Source: Chitinophagales bacterium
GTDB taxonomy: Bacteria; Bacteroidota; Bacteroidia; Chitinophagales; CAIOSU01
Length of the DNA: 64,000 nucleotides
Assembly: GCA_040877935.1 (NCBI GenBank)
Contig: JBBDNB010000057.1
Span: 127,813-191,812 of the forward strand
Direction of reading: 5' to 3'
A model generated the notes under the pieces. The model saw nothing but the letters and a program-made list of their open reading frames with translations. It made no database searches and was not told where the DNA came from. The position numbers were made by a program, and so were the translations under genes. Within the stretch, counting starts at the first letter, position 1. Every line of letters begins with the position of its first letter. Positions 18,663 to 27,526 of this stretch are shown piece by piece.

Positions 18663-20783
18663 ATGAAGATGCTAAAGCTATTGCTTTCCCTAACTGTTTT
18701 TATTCTATTATTTCCCCAAATTTCCCAAGCCAAAAAGAACCTTCCGCAATGGACGGAAGTCGATAAAAGCCAGATCGATATTGTCCGCGATTCTTTTGGA
18801 GTGCCGCATATTTTTGCGCCCACCGACAAACAGGTGGTTTACGGGCTTGCCTGGACCACCTGCGAAGATGATTTTGAAACCCTGCAATGGTCGATCCTTG
18901 CATCCAAAGCCATGCTGGGCATGCACCTGGGAGAAGAGGGAGCGCGAATAGATTATGCCGTGCAATTGCTGCGTGCCCGGGAAGTGGTTGATGAAAAATA
19001 TGAAACCGATCTCAGTCCTGAATTCAGGGATATGATTGCTGCTTATGCGCAGGCCGTCAATCAATATGCCAGCGAAAACCCCAAAAAGGTATTTGTCAAA
19101 AGAGCCTTTCCGGTTGAGCCCAAGGATATGGCAGTGGGTTTTGTGCTTTCAATGTCGCTGATGTCAGGTATTGACAAAGTGCTTACCAGCATTCTTGATG
19201 GCACAATAGTGAAAAAAATTCCTGACGAGGGCGTGGGCTCCAATGCCTTTGCCTTTAATTCTAAAATGACCAAAGACGGGAATACCTACCTGGCGGTAAA
19301 TTCGCATCAGCCACTGGAAGGGCCGCTTTCCTGGTATGAAGTGCATTTGTGTTCTGAAGAAGGCTGGAACATCATTGGCGGAACATTTCACGGTGGGCCG
19401 GCCGTTTTTCACGGCACCAATGAATACCTCGGCTGGGCGCACACGGTCAATTATTTCGACCTGACTGATGTGTATAAACTGAGAATGCATCCCGAAGAAA
19501 AAAACAAGTATTATTTTGATGGGGAATGGCTGGAGCTGGAAGAGGAAAAAGCCAAAATGCGCGTAAAAATATTTCCAAATTTCGGTTTGAAGATTCCGGT
19601 GAAAAGGAAAATCTGGAACAGCGTGTATGGCCCAACCTTAAAAACGGATCATGGGGTTTATTCCATCAGAATGGCTGGGAATATGAGGCTTGGCGCTGCC
19701 GAGCAATGGTACCGGATGAACAAGACAAAGAACTTCAGCGAGTTTAGAGATGTACTGGATATGCAGCAGCAGAGCCGAATGACCATTGTATATGCCGATA
19801 AATACGACACCATTTACAATCTGAGCAATGGTCTGGTGCCCATTCGAAATCCAAATTACGATTGGCAAAAAGTTTTGCCCGGAGATACTTCCGCTACTTT
19901 GTGGACCGAATTCCATCCGGTAGAAGACCTGCCGCAATTGCTCAACCCTGAATGTGGGTTTTTGTACAATTCCAATAATTCAGCTTTTCACCTGAGCAAA
20001 GAAGAATGCGACCTTGACCCCGCTGATTACGATCCTACAATGGGTTTTGATCTGCGCATTACAAACAGGGGAGAGCGCATCAAGGAATTGATAAAAAATT
20101 ATGACGGTGTGGATTGGCAGGATTTTATGGACATCAAGTACGATTTAAAATATCCCAGCGATACGATGGTTTTTCACAGACCCATTTCCATTCAACAGAT
20201 TATGACCCTGAAGCCTGAACGATATCCTAAAGTTGCTGAGGGCTTGCGCTTGATTCAAAGCTGGGACAGAAAATTTAACAAAGAAAATCGGGCGGCAGCA
20301 TTATTGACCCTTAGCATGTTGAAAATGTACAAGAGTTCCGGCAAACCTATGGAAACCATTGCGGTGGATAGAATAGCAAATCGTGAATGGATTTTGGAAA
20401 ATCTGGAAGCAGCCCAAAATCACATGAAGCAATATTTCGGCAGAATAGATGTGCCGCTTGGCGATTGGTTTAAGTTGGAAAGGGGAGGAGAGGAATACCC
20501 AATTAGCGGAGGCCCTGATGTAATTCGTGCGGCTTATCCCAGGGCCTATGGAGATGAAGGGAAGTACCGCTCCTGGGTGGGCGATTCCTATATCCAAATG
20601 GTGAAATTTACCAAAGACGGGCCTGAACTTCATACGGTGAGTCCTTTTGGCGCATCAAATACACCGGGCAGTCCACACTATACCGATCAAATGCCTTTGT
20701 ACTCTAAAATGAAACACAAAAAAATGACTTTTGATAAGGAAGCCATTTATAAGGCTGCTGAAGCTATTTATCAACCGAATTAA
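18663..20783 (+). CDS. Penicillin acylase-family (S45) N-terminal nucleophile hydrolase
   Basis: A 706-aa exported amidase of the S45 family, which includes penicillin G acylase and acyl-homoserine-lactone acylases. A signal peptide covers residues 1-23. Maturation should occur by self-cleavage at the alpha/beta junction in EGVGSNAFAF: G192/S193, making S193 the N-terminal nucleophile of the beta chain. GTNEYLGWAHTVNYFDLTDVY downstream is the family's conserved beta-chain block with the catalytic Asn region. Likely periplasmic. Substrate is unknown: N-acyl-homoserine lactones, acylated amino acids or other amides are possible. ATG at 18663. Its 3' end meets the convergent DUF3368 gene with a 1-bp gap. 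Confidence 0.9.
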   Translation: MKMLKLLLSLTVFILLFPQISQAKKNLPQWTEVDKSQIDIVRDSFGVPHIFAPTDKQVVYGLAWTTCEDDFETLQWSILASKAMLGMHLGEEGARIDYAVQLLRAREVVDEKYETDLSPEFRDMIAAYAQAVNQYASENPKKVFVKRAFPVEPKDMAVGFVLSMSLMSGIDKVLTSILDGTIVKKIPDEGVGSNAFAFNSKMTKDGNTYLAVNSHQPLEGPLSWYEVHLCSEEGWNIIGGTFHGGPAVFHGTNEYLGWAHTVNYFDLTDVYKLRMHPEEKNKYYFDGEWLELEEEKAKMRVKIFPNFGLKIPVKRKIWNSVYGPTLKTDHGVYSIRMAGNMRLGAAEQWYRMNKTKNFSEFRDVLDMQQQSRMTIVYADKYDTIYNLSNGLVPIRNPNYDWQKVLPGDTSATLWTEFHPVEDLPQLLNPECGFLYNSNNSAFHLSKEECDLDPADYDPTMGFDLRITNRGERIKELIKNYDGVDWQDFMDIKYDLKYPSDTMVFHRPISIQQIMTLKPERYPKVAEGLRLIQSWDRKFNKENRAAALLTLSMLKMYKSSGKPMETIAVDRIANREWILENLEAAQNHMKQYFGRIDVPLGDWFKLERGGEEYPISGGPDVIRAAYPRAYGDEGKYRSWVGDSYIQMVKFTKDGPELHTVSPFGASNTPGSPHYTDQMPLYSKMKHKKMTFDKEAIYKAAEAIYQPN

Positions 20784-20784
20784 T

Positions 20785-21282
20785 TTATTGTTGATATTTT
20801 TCATCTATTTCTTGAAGAATTCTGTTGTATAATTTATCGCTTAGCCAGAAACCAGCATCATTTCTAAGTTTGTCTATAATTGGTCTCACTTTATCGATAA
20901 ACCCTTTTTCTTTACATTTAATCAGAACGCCAAGCAAACCAATTGTATTTAAGCCGTAATCCTTTGCTATTCTTGTTCCAATTTTTTCATCTATCAACAA
21001 ATATTCAGCATTCATTTCCTGAGCTAGAATAATTGCTTCAGACTCACCCCTATCTAAAACATTTAAAAGAACTGATAGGCCTTCTTTATTTTTTGGGAAA
21101 TTAATGGTTATCCAATTGGCTTTTCGGTATGCTTCTATATCTATATTAAAGGTTTCTAAAGCTCTAATTTCTTTATTTACAAAAGGAGGGATTATTATAC
21201 TGCCAAACATTTTTTTTAAAAGGTCTAGCTCGCCAATTTGAATTAGATTGGATACAGTAGAAGTATCGCTGATTATTACCAA
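20785..21282 (-). CDS. DUF3368 PIN-like toxin
   Basis: A 165-aa protein of the DUF3368 family, a PIN-like group usually paired with UPF0175 antitoxins. It opens with VIISDTSTVSNL, carrying the first PIN-type acidic residue, and continues with LDRGESEAIILAQEMNAEYLLIDEKIGTRIA, giving the E/D cluster expected at a metal-dependent RNase site. The only sensible start is a TTG at 21282 that touches the stop codon of the UPF0175 gene, so translation is probably coupled. RNase activity is inferred from family membership. Confidence 0.82.
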   Translation of the reverse strand: MVIISDTSTVSNLIQIGELDLLKKMFGSIIIPPFVNKEIRALETFNIDIEAYRKANWITINFPKNKEGLSVLLNVLDRGESEAIILAQEMNAEYLLIDEKIGTRIAKDYGLNTIGLLGVLIKCKEKGFIDKVRPIIDKLRNDAGFWLSDKLYNRILQEIDEKYQQ

Positions 21283-21522
21283 TTATTTAATGTTTTTAAT
21301 AGTATTTAAGTCCTGTTCAAATTCTTCAACATCATAGTGAATTGGAATTTTCCTTTTTCCGAGTTCTTTTTGGAATTGAGATTGATGTAAACCGGCTATT
21401 TCGCTGGCTTGACCTAGAGTGACACTTTCTCTTTGAAATAAAATCAAAGCGAGTTCTAACAATACTACATCATGAGTCAACCCTGATTTTTCTAATAGTT
21501 GATTTGGTATTTCAATCCTCAT
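21283..21522 (-). CDS. UPF0175-family antitoxin
   Basis: A 79-aa UPF0175 protein, the usual antitoxin upstream of DUF3368 toxins. It has the family's helix-rich pattern: ALILFQRESVTLGQASEIAG (DNA-binding helices, including the LGQASEIAGL block), then KRKIPIHYDVEEFEQDL. ATG at 21522. It is followed without a gap by the toxin gene. Confidence 0.85.
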   Translation of the reverse strand: MRIEIPNQLLEKSGLTHDVVLLELALILFQRESVTLGQASEIAGLHQSQFQKELGKRKIPIHYDVEEFEQDLNTIKNIK

Positions 21523-21631
21523 TTTAATAGCATTTAAGGCATTTAATTAAAACAATAACAATATAGCTAAGTTCCACTTAAAAAATTATAAACTCATTTT
21601 GACCGAACTACAAAAATACAATATTGAGAAA

Positions 21632-21665
21632 TTTGTTGCTATAAAATGATTTATTATTATCTTTT
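21632..21665 (+). promoter_or_regulatory. Predicted promoter of the pxpABC operon
   Basis: TTTG at 21632-21635, 22 nt, then TATCTTTT at 21658-21665 (one mismatch to TAnnTTTG). Transcription would start about 15 nt before the pxpA ATG at 21687. Confidence 0.5.
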
Positions 21666-21686
21666 TGCAACGCAAATTACACAGCA

Positions 21687-22448
21687 ATGTCAAAAGCATC
21701 AAAAAGGCATCCCAAATTAAGCATAGACCTGAATGCCGACCTGGGAGAGGGCAGCGGAAACGATCATTTGTTGCTGCCCTTGATCAGCAGTTGTAATGTG
21801 TGTTGCGGGGCACATGCCGGCAATATTGACGACATAGAGGAAACCATCTGCAATGCACTTGAGCACAAGGTAAAAGTCGGGGCACATCCTTCTTTTCCCG
21901 ACCGGGATAATTTTGGCAGGAAAATATTGACCATTGAAGACAAAGCGCTTTTTGACAGCCTGCTTGAGCAAATAACATGTGTAGAACAAATGCTCAAAAG
22001 ATCGGGCAAAAAATTGAATCATGTAAAATTACACGGTGCATTGTATCATTTGAGCAATTCTGATTTTAAAACAGCAAATCTTGTTTGTGAATTGATTAAA
22101 AATCAGTTCAACCATTGTAAAATCTATGCACCTTTTGGTTCACTCATGGCTGAAATTGCCCAGGAAAAAGGACTTGAAACCAGCTATGAAGTTTTTGCCG
22201 ACCGCAATTATAATGATGACCTGGATTTATTGAACAGAAGTCACAAACAGGCAGTTATTCACGATCCACAAAATGTTACCGACCATGTATTGCGCATGGT
22301 TAAAGACCAACAAGTAAAAACCATAAACGGAACATTGCGTTCAATTCGGGCGGAAACAGTTTGTGTGCATGGAGACAATCCGGCTGCCCTGCAATTGCTC
22401 AGGCATTTGAAAGCTGCTTTATTACAGGAAAATATTACTGTTGTATGA
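21687..22448 (+). CDS. pxpA: 5-oxoprolinase subunit A (LamB/YcsF family)
   Basis: A 253-aa subunit of the ATP-dependent prokaryotic 5-oxoprolinase, which opens 5-oxo-L-proline (pyroglutamate) to L-glutamate and so clears a damage product of glutamine and glutamate. Signatures: SIDLNADLGEGSGND at the N-terminus, NVCCGAHAGN, KVGAHPSFPDRDNFGR, VKLHGALYH and VHGDNPAALQLL near the end. ATG at 21687. Its stop overlaps the pxpB start (ATGA), and pxpC follows, giving the complete three-subunit operon in canonical order. Confidence 0.96.
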   Translation: MSKASKRHPKLSIDLNADLGEGSGNDHLLLPLISSCNVCCGAHAGNIDDIEETICNALEHKVKVGAHPSFPDRDNFGRKILTIEDKALFDSLLEQITCVEQMLKRSGKKLNHVKLHGALYHLSNSDFKTANLVCELIKNQFNHCKIYAPFGSLMAEIAQEKGLETSYEVFADRNYNDDLDLLNRSHKQAVIHDPQNVTDHVLRMVKDQQVKTINGTLRSIRAETVCVHGDNPAALQLLRHLKAALLQENITVV

Positions 22449-23164
22449 GTTTTTCGCTGAAATACAGACAAGTTTCTCCATATATTTTTGAAATTATCTG
22501 GCCTGCTGAAATCAGTGAAGCCATACTTTTTGACATTTTAAAATTGAAAAATGCCATTGAAAAAGCAGCGGATATTCCAGTGCAAAATATGCGCATCACC
22601 TATCATCATTTGAGTTTGGCTTTTGATGATGCGATTGATTTCAAAAAGCTGAAAAGCAGTATTGAAAAGCTTTATGCTAAAAAGGAAAAATTTCAGATAG
22701 GAGAAAGAAAATGCTGGGAAATTCCCGTTTTGTACGAGGGAAAGGATTTGGCGGAATTTGCAAAAACAAAAAAACTTCCCAAACAAGAGCTGATAGCACT
22801 GCACAGCAGCAGGGATTATCTCTTGTATTTTTTCGGCTTCTTGCCGGGTTTTATGTACCTCGGTGGACTTGATGCCCGATTGCATCAAGCAAGAAAAGCG
22901 GTGCCCGATCGAAAAATTGAAAAAGGCAGTGTGGCCATTGGTGGCAAGCAAACAGGGGTTTATCCGTTGGACAGTCCCGGTGGCTGGCATGTGATTGGGC
23001 AGACTCCAATCAAAATTTTTGAGCTCAATGCCAATCAACATGTTTTTGCCCGTGCAGGAGATATAATCCGTTTTAGCGCTATTGAGTTCAATGAATTTTC
23101 AGAGATAGAATCATTGGTACAGCAAGGCAAATACAAAATTAAAAGCAAGGTGGTCAATGGCTAA
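22445..23164 (+). CDS. pxpB: 5-oxoprolinase subunit B (KipI family)
   Basis: A 239-aa KipI-type subunit of 5-oxoprolinase. Conserved blocks: LPKQELIALHSSRDYLLYFF, GFLPGFMYLGGLDARLHQAR, SVAIGGKQTGVYPLDSPGGW and VIGQTPIKIF. I start at the ATG at 22445, which overlaps the pxpA stop in an ATGA junction; a longer frame open from 22361 would run into pxpA. It ends overlapping the pxpC start. KipI in Bacillus was first described as an inhibitor of the KinA kinase, but with PxpA and PxpC adjacent the enzymatic role is much likelier. Confidence 0.95.
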   Translation: MSFSLKYRQVSPYIFEIIWPAEISEAILFDILKLKNAIEKAADIPVQNMRITYHHLSLAFDDAIDFKKLKSSIEKLYAKKEKFQIGERKCWEIPVLYEGKDLAEFAKTKKLPKQELIALHSSRDYLLYFFGFLPGFMYLGGLDARLHQARKAVPDRKIEKGSVAIGGKQTGVYPLDSPGGWHVIGQTPIKIFELNANQHVFARAGDIIRFSAIEFNEFSEIESLVQQGKYKIKSKVVNG

Positions 23165-24011
23165 AGCGCACATTTTAAAAGCCGGATTTTACAGCAGCAT
23201 TCAGGATATGGGGCGTTTTGAATATGCCCACCTGGGAGTGCCGGTTTCCGGGGCGATGGATATGACAGCTTTCAGATTGGCCAATCATTTGCTGAGAAAC
23301 AATGCCGATGCAGCATGTCTGGAAATTACGCTAAAAGGACCACACGTTGCTTTTGAAGCAGCCACACAAATTGTGGTAACAGGGGCTCAGGCAGAAATAA
23401 AAATCAATGAAAGAAGCATAGCCATTAATCAGCCGGCAAGTGTTAAACCCGGTGATGTGCTTAAAATCGGTGCTGCACATATTGGCGTGCGTCTTTATCT
23501 GGGCATAAAAGGGGGATTTCTTACAGAAAAAGTATTGGGCAGCCGCAGTTTTTATCTGGGCATTACGCAACAGCAAAAATTAGAGAAAGGAAATATTTTA
23601 CATTACACGGAAAATGAAAAACCCATTGAGCCATCGAATGCACATGTTCAGCCCAATAGGGATAATGTAAAAGCACAAAATTTGAAATTTTACCCCGGCC
23701 CGGAATGGCAACAACTTACCCAAAAGCAACAAGAAACCATTAAGTCACAGACTTTTAGCATTTCACCACAGCAAAATCGGATGGGCATACAACTGAAAGA
23801 ATCTTTGCCCAATCAACTGAATGAAATTCTCACAGCCCCCGTATATCCCGGAACGGTGCAGCTTACTCCCTCTGGTAAATTGATCATTTTGATGCGCGAT
23901 GCGCAGGTGAGTGGCGGCTATCCCAGAATTCTTCAAATGCAAGAAAATTCAATTGATGTATTGGCTCAGATAAGGGCAGGTGATTCATTTTGGTTTAAAA
24001 TTACAGGGTAA
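23157..24011 (+). CDS. pxpC: 5-oxoprolinase subunit C (KipA/biotin-dependent carboxylase-like)
   Basis: A 284-aa KipA-type subunit completing the PxpABC 5-oxoprolinase. Signatures: KAGFYSSIQDMGRFEYAHLG and VPVSGAMDMTAFRLANHLL at the N-terminus, LEITLKGPHVAFE, GVRLYLGIKGG, and AQVSGGYPRILQM near the C-terminus. ATG at 23157 overlaps the pxpB stop by 8 bp. The length is slightly short of some relatives (about 300 aa) but all conserved blocks are present. tRNA-Ser follows 78 bp downstream. Confidence 0.95.
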   Translation: MAKAHILKAGFYSSIQDMGRFEYAHLGVPVSGAMDMTAFRLANHLLRNNADAACLEITLKGPHVAFEAATQIVVTGAQAEIKINERSIAINQPASVKPGDVLKIGAAHIGVRLYLGIKGGFLTEKVLGSRSFYLGITQQQKLEKGNILHYTENEKPIEPSNAHVQPNRDNVKAQNLKFYPGPEWQQLTQKQQETIKSQTFSISPQQNRMGIQLKESLPNQLNEILTAPVYPGTVQLTPSGKLIILMRDAQVSGGYPRILQMQENSIDVLAQIRAGDSFWFKITG

Positions 24012-24089
24012 ATCATCTTGATAAAGTATTTCTCTCAAAAATACCGAGGCGGTCTTTTGCAAAATGAAATCTATTCGTATGTTTGCACC

Positions 24090-24176
24090 GGAGAGTTGGC
24101 AGAGTGGTCGATTGCGGTGGTCTTGAAAACCATTGACCTGTAACAGGGTCCGGGGGTTCGAATCCCTCACTCTCCG
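24090..24176 (+). tRNA. tRNA-Ser (anticodon TGA)
   Basis: An 87-nt class II tRNA. Acceptor stem GGAGAGT/ACTCTCC (24090-24096 with 24169-24175), anticodon loop CTTGAAA with TGA at 24124-24126, a long variable arm typical of serine tRNA, and a T-arm with GGTTCGAATCC. CCA is not encoded. A terminator hairpin follows immediately. Confidence 0.95.
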
Positions 24177-24187
24177 CATAGAAATTT

Positions 24188-24222
24188 CCCAATGCTTTGT
24201 TTTTCAAGGTATTGGGTTTTTT
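24188..24222 (+). terminator. Rho-independent terminator after tRNA-Ser
   Basis: CCCAATGCTTTG (24188-24199) pairs with CAAGGTATTGGG (24205-24216) with two G-U pairs and a 5-nt T loop, followed by six T. Placed 11 bp after the tRNA. Confidence 0.85.
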
Positions 24223-24280
24223 ATTGGAATGATTTTCCCGACATCGAAAAGACTGTGCTTTTTCACCAAAAATGTACAGT

Positions 24281-24493
24281 TTATTTATCTACCTTATAGC
24301 TCAAAGCTCCCGAGGGGCATTTGTTGATCTGGCTTATTAATTGCTCAGTACTGGCATTTTCTACTGAGATCCAGGGTTTTGCTTTGGGGTTGTAAACCTT
24401 GGGCAGTGTTTTGACGCATACGCCAGAATGCTGACATTTTTTGGGTTGCCAAATTACAGTGATTTCTCCATTGGAATAATGTTTCTTTTCCAT
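24281..24493 (-). CDS. Small (4Fe-4S) cluster-binding protein
   Basis: A 70-aa protein of the divergent single-cluster ferredoxin family (Fer4_19-like). The pattern WQPKKCQHSGVCVKTLPKVYNP places the first cysteines C20 and C26, and NKCPSGALSY supplies the CP-type cysteine near residue 59. Such proteins typically read C-x5-C-x(n)-C-P with a missing or substituted fourth ligand. Probably a cytoplasmic electron carrier or sensor; partner unknown. ATG at 24493. It stands alone, convergent with tRNA-Ser. Confidence 0.8.
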   Translation of the reverse strand: MEKKHYSNGEITVIWQPKKCQHSGVCVKTLPKVYNPKAKPWISVENASTEQLISQINKCPSGALSYKVDK

Positions 24494-24825
24494 GATCTTG
24501 GGGTTTTACATGAATTATAAAGGTTATCAGACAATAGACAGTAAGATACGTATAATTTTTGAAAAAATATAACAAGAAAGAAAGAGAGCATTGGAAATTG
24601 AAGTATCATGTTTTGGCTAAAGTTAGGAGGGATTTCTACAGGATTCTTTATCGTCAATCGCATCTGTGATATTCACATGCATACCCTGTTTTTATTTTAT
24701 ACGGATATTTCATTTTGATTAAGCTGCTCTTGTTTTAACAATTTCTTTATGATTTTTTTTGCTTGTTGTTAACTATTTTGGTTTTTATTGTGTTAGATTT
24801 AGACACAGTAAAATGAAACAGCCTT
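24494..24825. other. AT-rich intergenic region
   Basis: 332 bp with no convincing gene. It is the divergent leader of the small iron-sulfur protein (leftward) and the 175-aa protein (rightward). TAGATTTA near 24795 is a possible -7 element for the latter, without a well-placed -33 element. Confidence 0.4.
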
Positions 24826-25353
24826 ATGAACACGAATTCTTTAAAATTTCAGGTATTGGAGTGGTTGTTTGAGTCTTATATGGAGCAACCAGATACTTAC
24901 AAAAACATCAATGATTTTCTAGAGCAAAAAGGCATTAGCTCGGAAACATCCATGATAAGCTTTGGCTATGCGCTTAAAGCAGCCGGTTTTTTGAAGAATG
25001 CATCAGCCTGTAATTCTGAAGGTGCATTTATGGCTTGTATCAGTGTGAATGGTATTGATTTTGTTTCTACTGCTGTGAAAGATGAGACCCGGCAATTGAT
25101 CCGTTTTGCCATAGAGGAAGACACAAATGGTTTCTTACCGCTCAATGATCATTTGAAATTGATTCCTGGCAATAGCGAATATGCAAGCGATATTTCTAAA
25201 TATTTGAAAGAGAACAATCTGTCCGAAATCAAGAAAGAAGACGGACAATACTACTTTAAACTTTCAGAACTGGCCTTTATCATTTTCAACAACCGTCCCG
25301 GAAAATGGGATTCGAAAGAAGGAGAGTCGGGAGTGAATAGGAAGTTTGCATAG
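24826..25353 (+). CDS. Hypothetical protein, 175 aa
   Basis: A soluble, acidic 175-aa protein with no signal peptide, membrane segment or motif I recognise. Predicted helices at the N-terminus (LKFQVLEWLFESYMEQPDTY, then INDFLEQKGISSETSMISFG) look like a winged-helix-type fold and a repeat of that pattern appears at the C-terminus (ASDISKYLKENNLSEIKKED, then YFKLSELAFIIF). A DNA- or partner-binding role is only a guess. ATG at 24826; codon use resembles its neighbours. It stands alone, convergent with folC. Confidence 0.65.
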   Translation: MNTNSLKFQVLEWLFESYMEQPDTYKNINDFLEQKGISSETSMISFGYALKAAGFLKNASACNSEGAFMACISVNGIDFVSTAVKDETRQLIRFAIEEDTNGFLPLNDHLKLIPGNSEYASDISKYLKENNLSEIKKEDGQYYFKLSELAFIIFNNRPGKWDSKEGESGVNRKFA

Positions 25354-25454
25354 GTTTTTTTAAATTCCATTTTGATCTTTCCAAAGACCATTATTTGGAG
25401 TATTTTGATCTTTCCAAAAACCAAAATTCAGTAAGTGAGAAGCTTGGTTTTAGT

Positions 25455-26768
25455 TTATAAATTACTCAACTGCGGAATCTCAGCCACTGTAAAGATGCTG
25501 CCGCCTGCAAAAACCAAATCTTTTTCCCCGGCATTTTTCATTGCTGCATTTACGGCATCTGATACTGAAGGATGGCTTTCCCCTTTAAGATCGAAATGCT
25601 TAGCTTTTTCTTGTAGCTCTTTAGCAGGAAGGGCCCTTGGTATTTGAGCAGCACACCAGTAATACTGAAAATTTTTGTTGAGCAAGGGTAAAACAGCGCT
25701 CAGGTCTTTGCCCTGAACCACTCCAAAAACAACATGCACCTTATCGTAATTTACAGATTCGGTATTGACTTGCTGCATCACCTCTTTTAGGCCATGGGCA
25801 TTGTGCGCACTATCGCAGATAAAAAGCGGAGTATCTTGAATTTTCTGAAAGCGGCCAATCAATCCGCTCAAGCTGCGGGTTTGGCAAATGGCTTCAATGC
25901 TTTTGCTTCGGTTCAATTTCCATTCGGGGTATTTTTCATTGATGATTTCTACGGCTGCCAATGCATTGCGGATATTGTATTGCTGATAAGAGCCCGGAAG
26001 TTCATTGCTTTGTGCATTCTGTGTTTCGCCATCTTGGTAGAGTACCTCGAATGAACTTTCCTGCAATTTTGCATCAAAGTTTTTTATCTCCAAAATGTGA
26101 TTGGACAAATAAAGTGCTGCGTTTTTCTCTTTGCATACTCTCTCAAAAACCGGTTTTGTTTCCGCCAATATTTCCCCCACCAAACAAGGCGTATTTTCTT
26201 TAATGATCCCCGCTTTTTCCCCTGCAATCAATGCTAGGGTATCGCCCAGAAATTCCATGTGATCGTAGCCAATATTGGTGATGATGGAAAGCAGGGGGTC
26301 CACAACATTGGTGGAGTCTAAACGACCGCCCAAACCCGTTTCTATAATAGCAATATCTACTTTTTTTTGCCTAAAAGCATCAAAGGCCATTGCTACTGTG
26401 AGTTCAAAAAAGGAAGGTTGTATATCGCTGATCTGCTTTTTGATCTTTGCTGTAAAATCAATGACGAATTGCTCATCAATGGGTTTTCCATCGATTTTTA
26501 TCCTTTCCCTAAAATCAAAATAATGTGGAGAGGTATAAAGCCCCGTTTTGTAGCCATGCGATTGAAAAATGGCACTGAGCATATGGGCCAGGCTTCCTTT
26601 GCCGTTTGTTCCGGCTATGTGAATGCATGGAAATGCCGTTTCGGGATTAGCCAGTGCATCCATGAGTTTTATAGTATTTCCCAGGTCTTTTTTGAAAGCA
26701 GCAGCACCTATTCTCTGAAACATTGGAAGCTGGGCATAAAGGTAGTCCAGTGTTTGGGGATAATTCAT
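25455..26768 (-). CDS. folC: Folylpolyglutamate synthase / dihydrofolate synthase
   Basis: A 437-aa Mur-ligase-like enzyme that adds glutamate to dihydropteroate or tetrahydrofolate using ATP. The P-loop is CIHIAGTNGKGSLAHMLSAI near residues 48-68, followed by the omega loop TSPHYFDFRERI and the second-domain blocks IIETGLGGRLDSTNVV, NIGYDHMEFLGDTL and CDSAHNAHGL. Length and motif order are normal. ATG at 26768. Whether it has both activities or only FPGS cannot be told, but most bacteria with one copy use it for both. Confidence 0.96.
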   Translation of the reverse strand: MNYPQTLDYLYAQLPMFQRIGAAAFKKDLGNTIKLMDALANPETAFPCIHIAGTNGKGSLAHMLSAIFQSHGYKTGLYTSPHYFDFRERIKIDGKPIDEQFVIDFTAKIKKQISDIQPSFFELTVAMAFDAFRQKKVDIAIIETGLGGRLDSTNVVDPLLSIITNIGYDHMEFLGDTLALIAGEKAGIIKENTPCLVGEILAETKPVFERVCKEKNAALYLSNHILEIKNFDAKLQESSFEVLYQDGETQNAQSNELPGSYQQYNIRNALAAVEIINEKYPEWKLNRSKSIEAICQTRSLSGLIGRFQKIQDTPLFICDSAHNAHGLKEVMQQVNTESVNYDKVHVVFGVVQGKDLSAVLPLLNKNFQYYWCAAQIPRALPAKELQEKAKHFDLKGESHPSVSDAVNAAMKNAGEKDLVFAGGSIFTVAEIPQLSNL

Positions 26769-26813
26769 ATTAATACTATAAAATCAAAAACACGGAATTT
26801 CATATTGTAAGAT

Positions 26814-27230
26814 TTATGTTTGTTTCAAACACTGAATAAAGTCAGTAAAGGTTAGAATTTTAGTTTTTTTAATTTCTTTCAAAACCAATAAATCTTTATC
26901 TCCCGTAATTAAATAATCAGCCTTGGAATCAACTGACAGATTAAGTAAAAAATTGTCTTTTTTATCTCGGCAAACTTGAAGATTCGATTTGATATTTACC
27001 AATTCTCCGTATTGATTGAAACTGTCTAATAATTTTTCTATATCCTTAGATGAAAAGTATTTCTTGAATTTAGGACGGCTTACCACCTCAGTGAATTCTT
27101 CAAGAAGCTCTTCAGAGAAAATCAAGCGGACTTTATTTTTTTCAATCAACTTATCGAGTTGATTAAATTTATTGGATATTAGAAAGCTAATCCAAAGATT
27201 TGTATCAAGGATAATCTTCTTACTTTTCAT
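26814..27230 (-). CDS. PIN-domain toxin (COG1569 type)
   Basis: A 138-aa PIN-domain protein, a predicted Mg-dependent RNase toxin. Acidic active-site positions: D9 in KIILDTNLWISFL, a glutamate in the EELLEEFTEVVSRPKF block, and the aspartates of RDKKDNFLLNLSVDSKADYL and ITGDKDLLVL. ATG at 27230 lies inside the end of the upstream gene (11-bp overlap), the usual coupling in such pairs. The pair is inserted between folC and the TonB operon and shares their orientation. Confidence 0.87.
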   Translation of the reverse strand: MKSKKIILDTNLWISFLISNKFNQLDKLIEKNKVRLIFSEELLEEFTEVVSRPKFKKYFSSKDIEKLLDSFNQYGELVNIKSNLQVCRDKKDNFLLNLSVDSKADYLITGDKDLLVLKEIKKTKILTFTDFIQCLKQT

Positions 27231-27435
27231 ACCGGGATTTCCTCACTTCTTCAACTTCCTTTGTTATTTCATCGAGGCTGATATCACTTTTGGATTTAGT
27301 TCTTAATTTCTTTAGAAGGGTAGAAAAGTCTGGCTTGTTTTTTTCTTTATTGATCTTAATCAAATTTAAGTCTGCCAAATTCTTTAAAAGATTTTTGGCT
27401 TTTGGGTTTAATATGTCAATTTGTATGCTTTCCAT
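27220..27435 (-). CDS. Antitoxin partner of the PIN toxin
   Basis: A 71-aa charged protein immediately upstream of and overlapping the PIN gene. MESIQIDILNPKAKNLLKNL followed by ADLNLIKI is the familiar opening of small antitoxins paired with COG1569 toxins in Bacteroidota (ILNPKAKNLLKNLADLNLI-type). The C-terminal half (LLKKLRTKSKSDISLDEI) is helical and likely binds the toxin. Assignment rests on pattern and position. Confidence 0.78.
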   Translation of the reverse strand: MESIQIDILNPKAKNLLKNLADLNLIKINKEKNKPDFSTLLKKLRTKSKSDISLDEITKEVEEVRKSRYEK

Positions 27436-27526
27436 AAACGCTCAATTTATATAAATCTATGAAATTGTTTTGAGGTCAAGAATTTTATCTTGAGTAATAA
27501 TAAGAAGTTATGGGATATTACCTGAT

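Noticed and set aside
22361-22444. Longer pxpB reading frame inside pxpA
   Set aside because: The ATGA junction at 22445 and family length support the shorter form.
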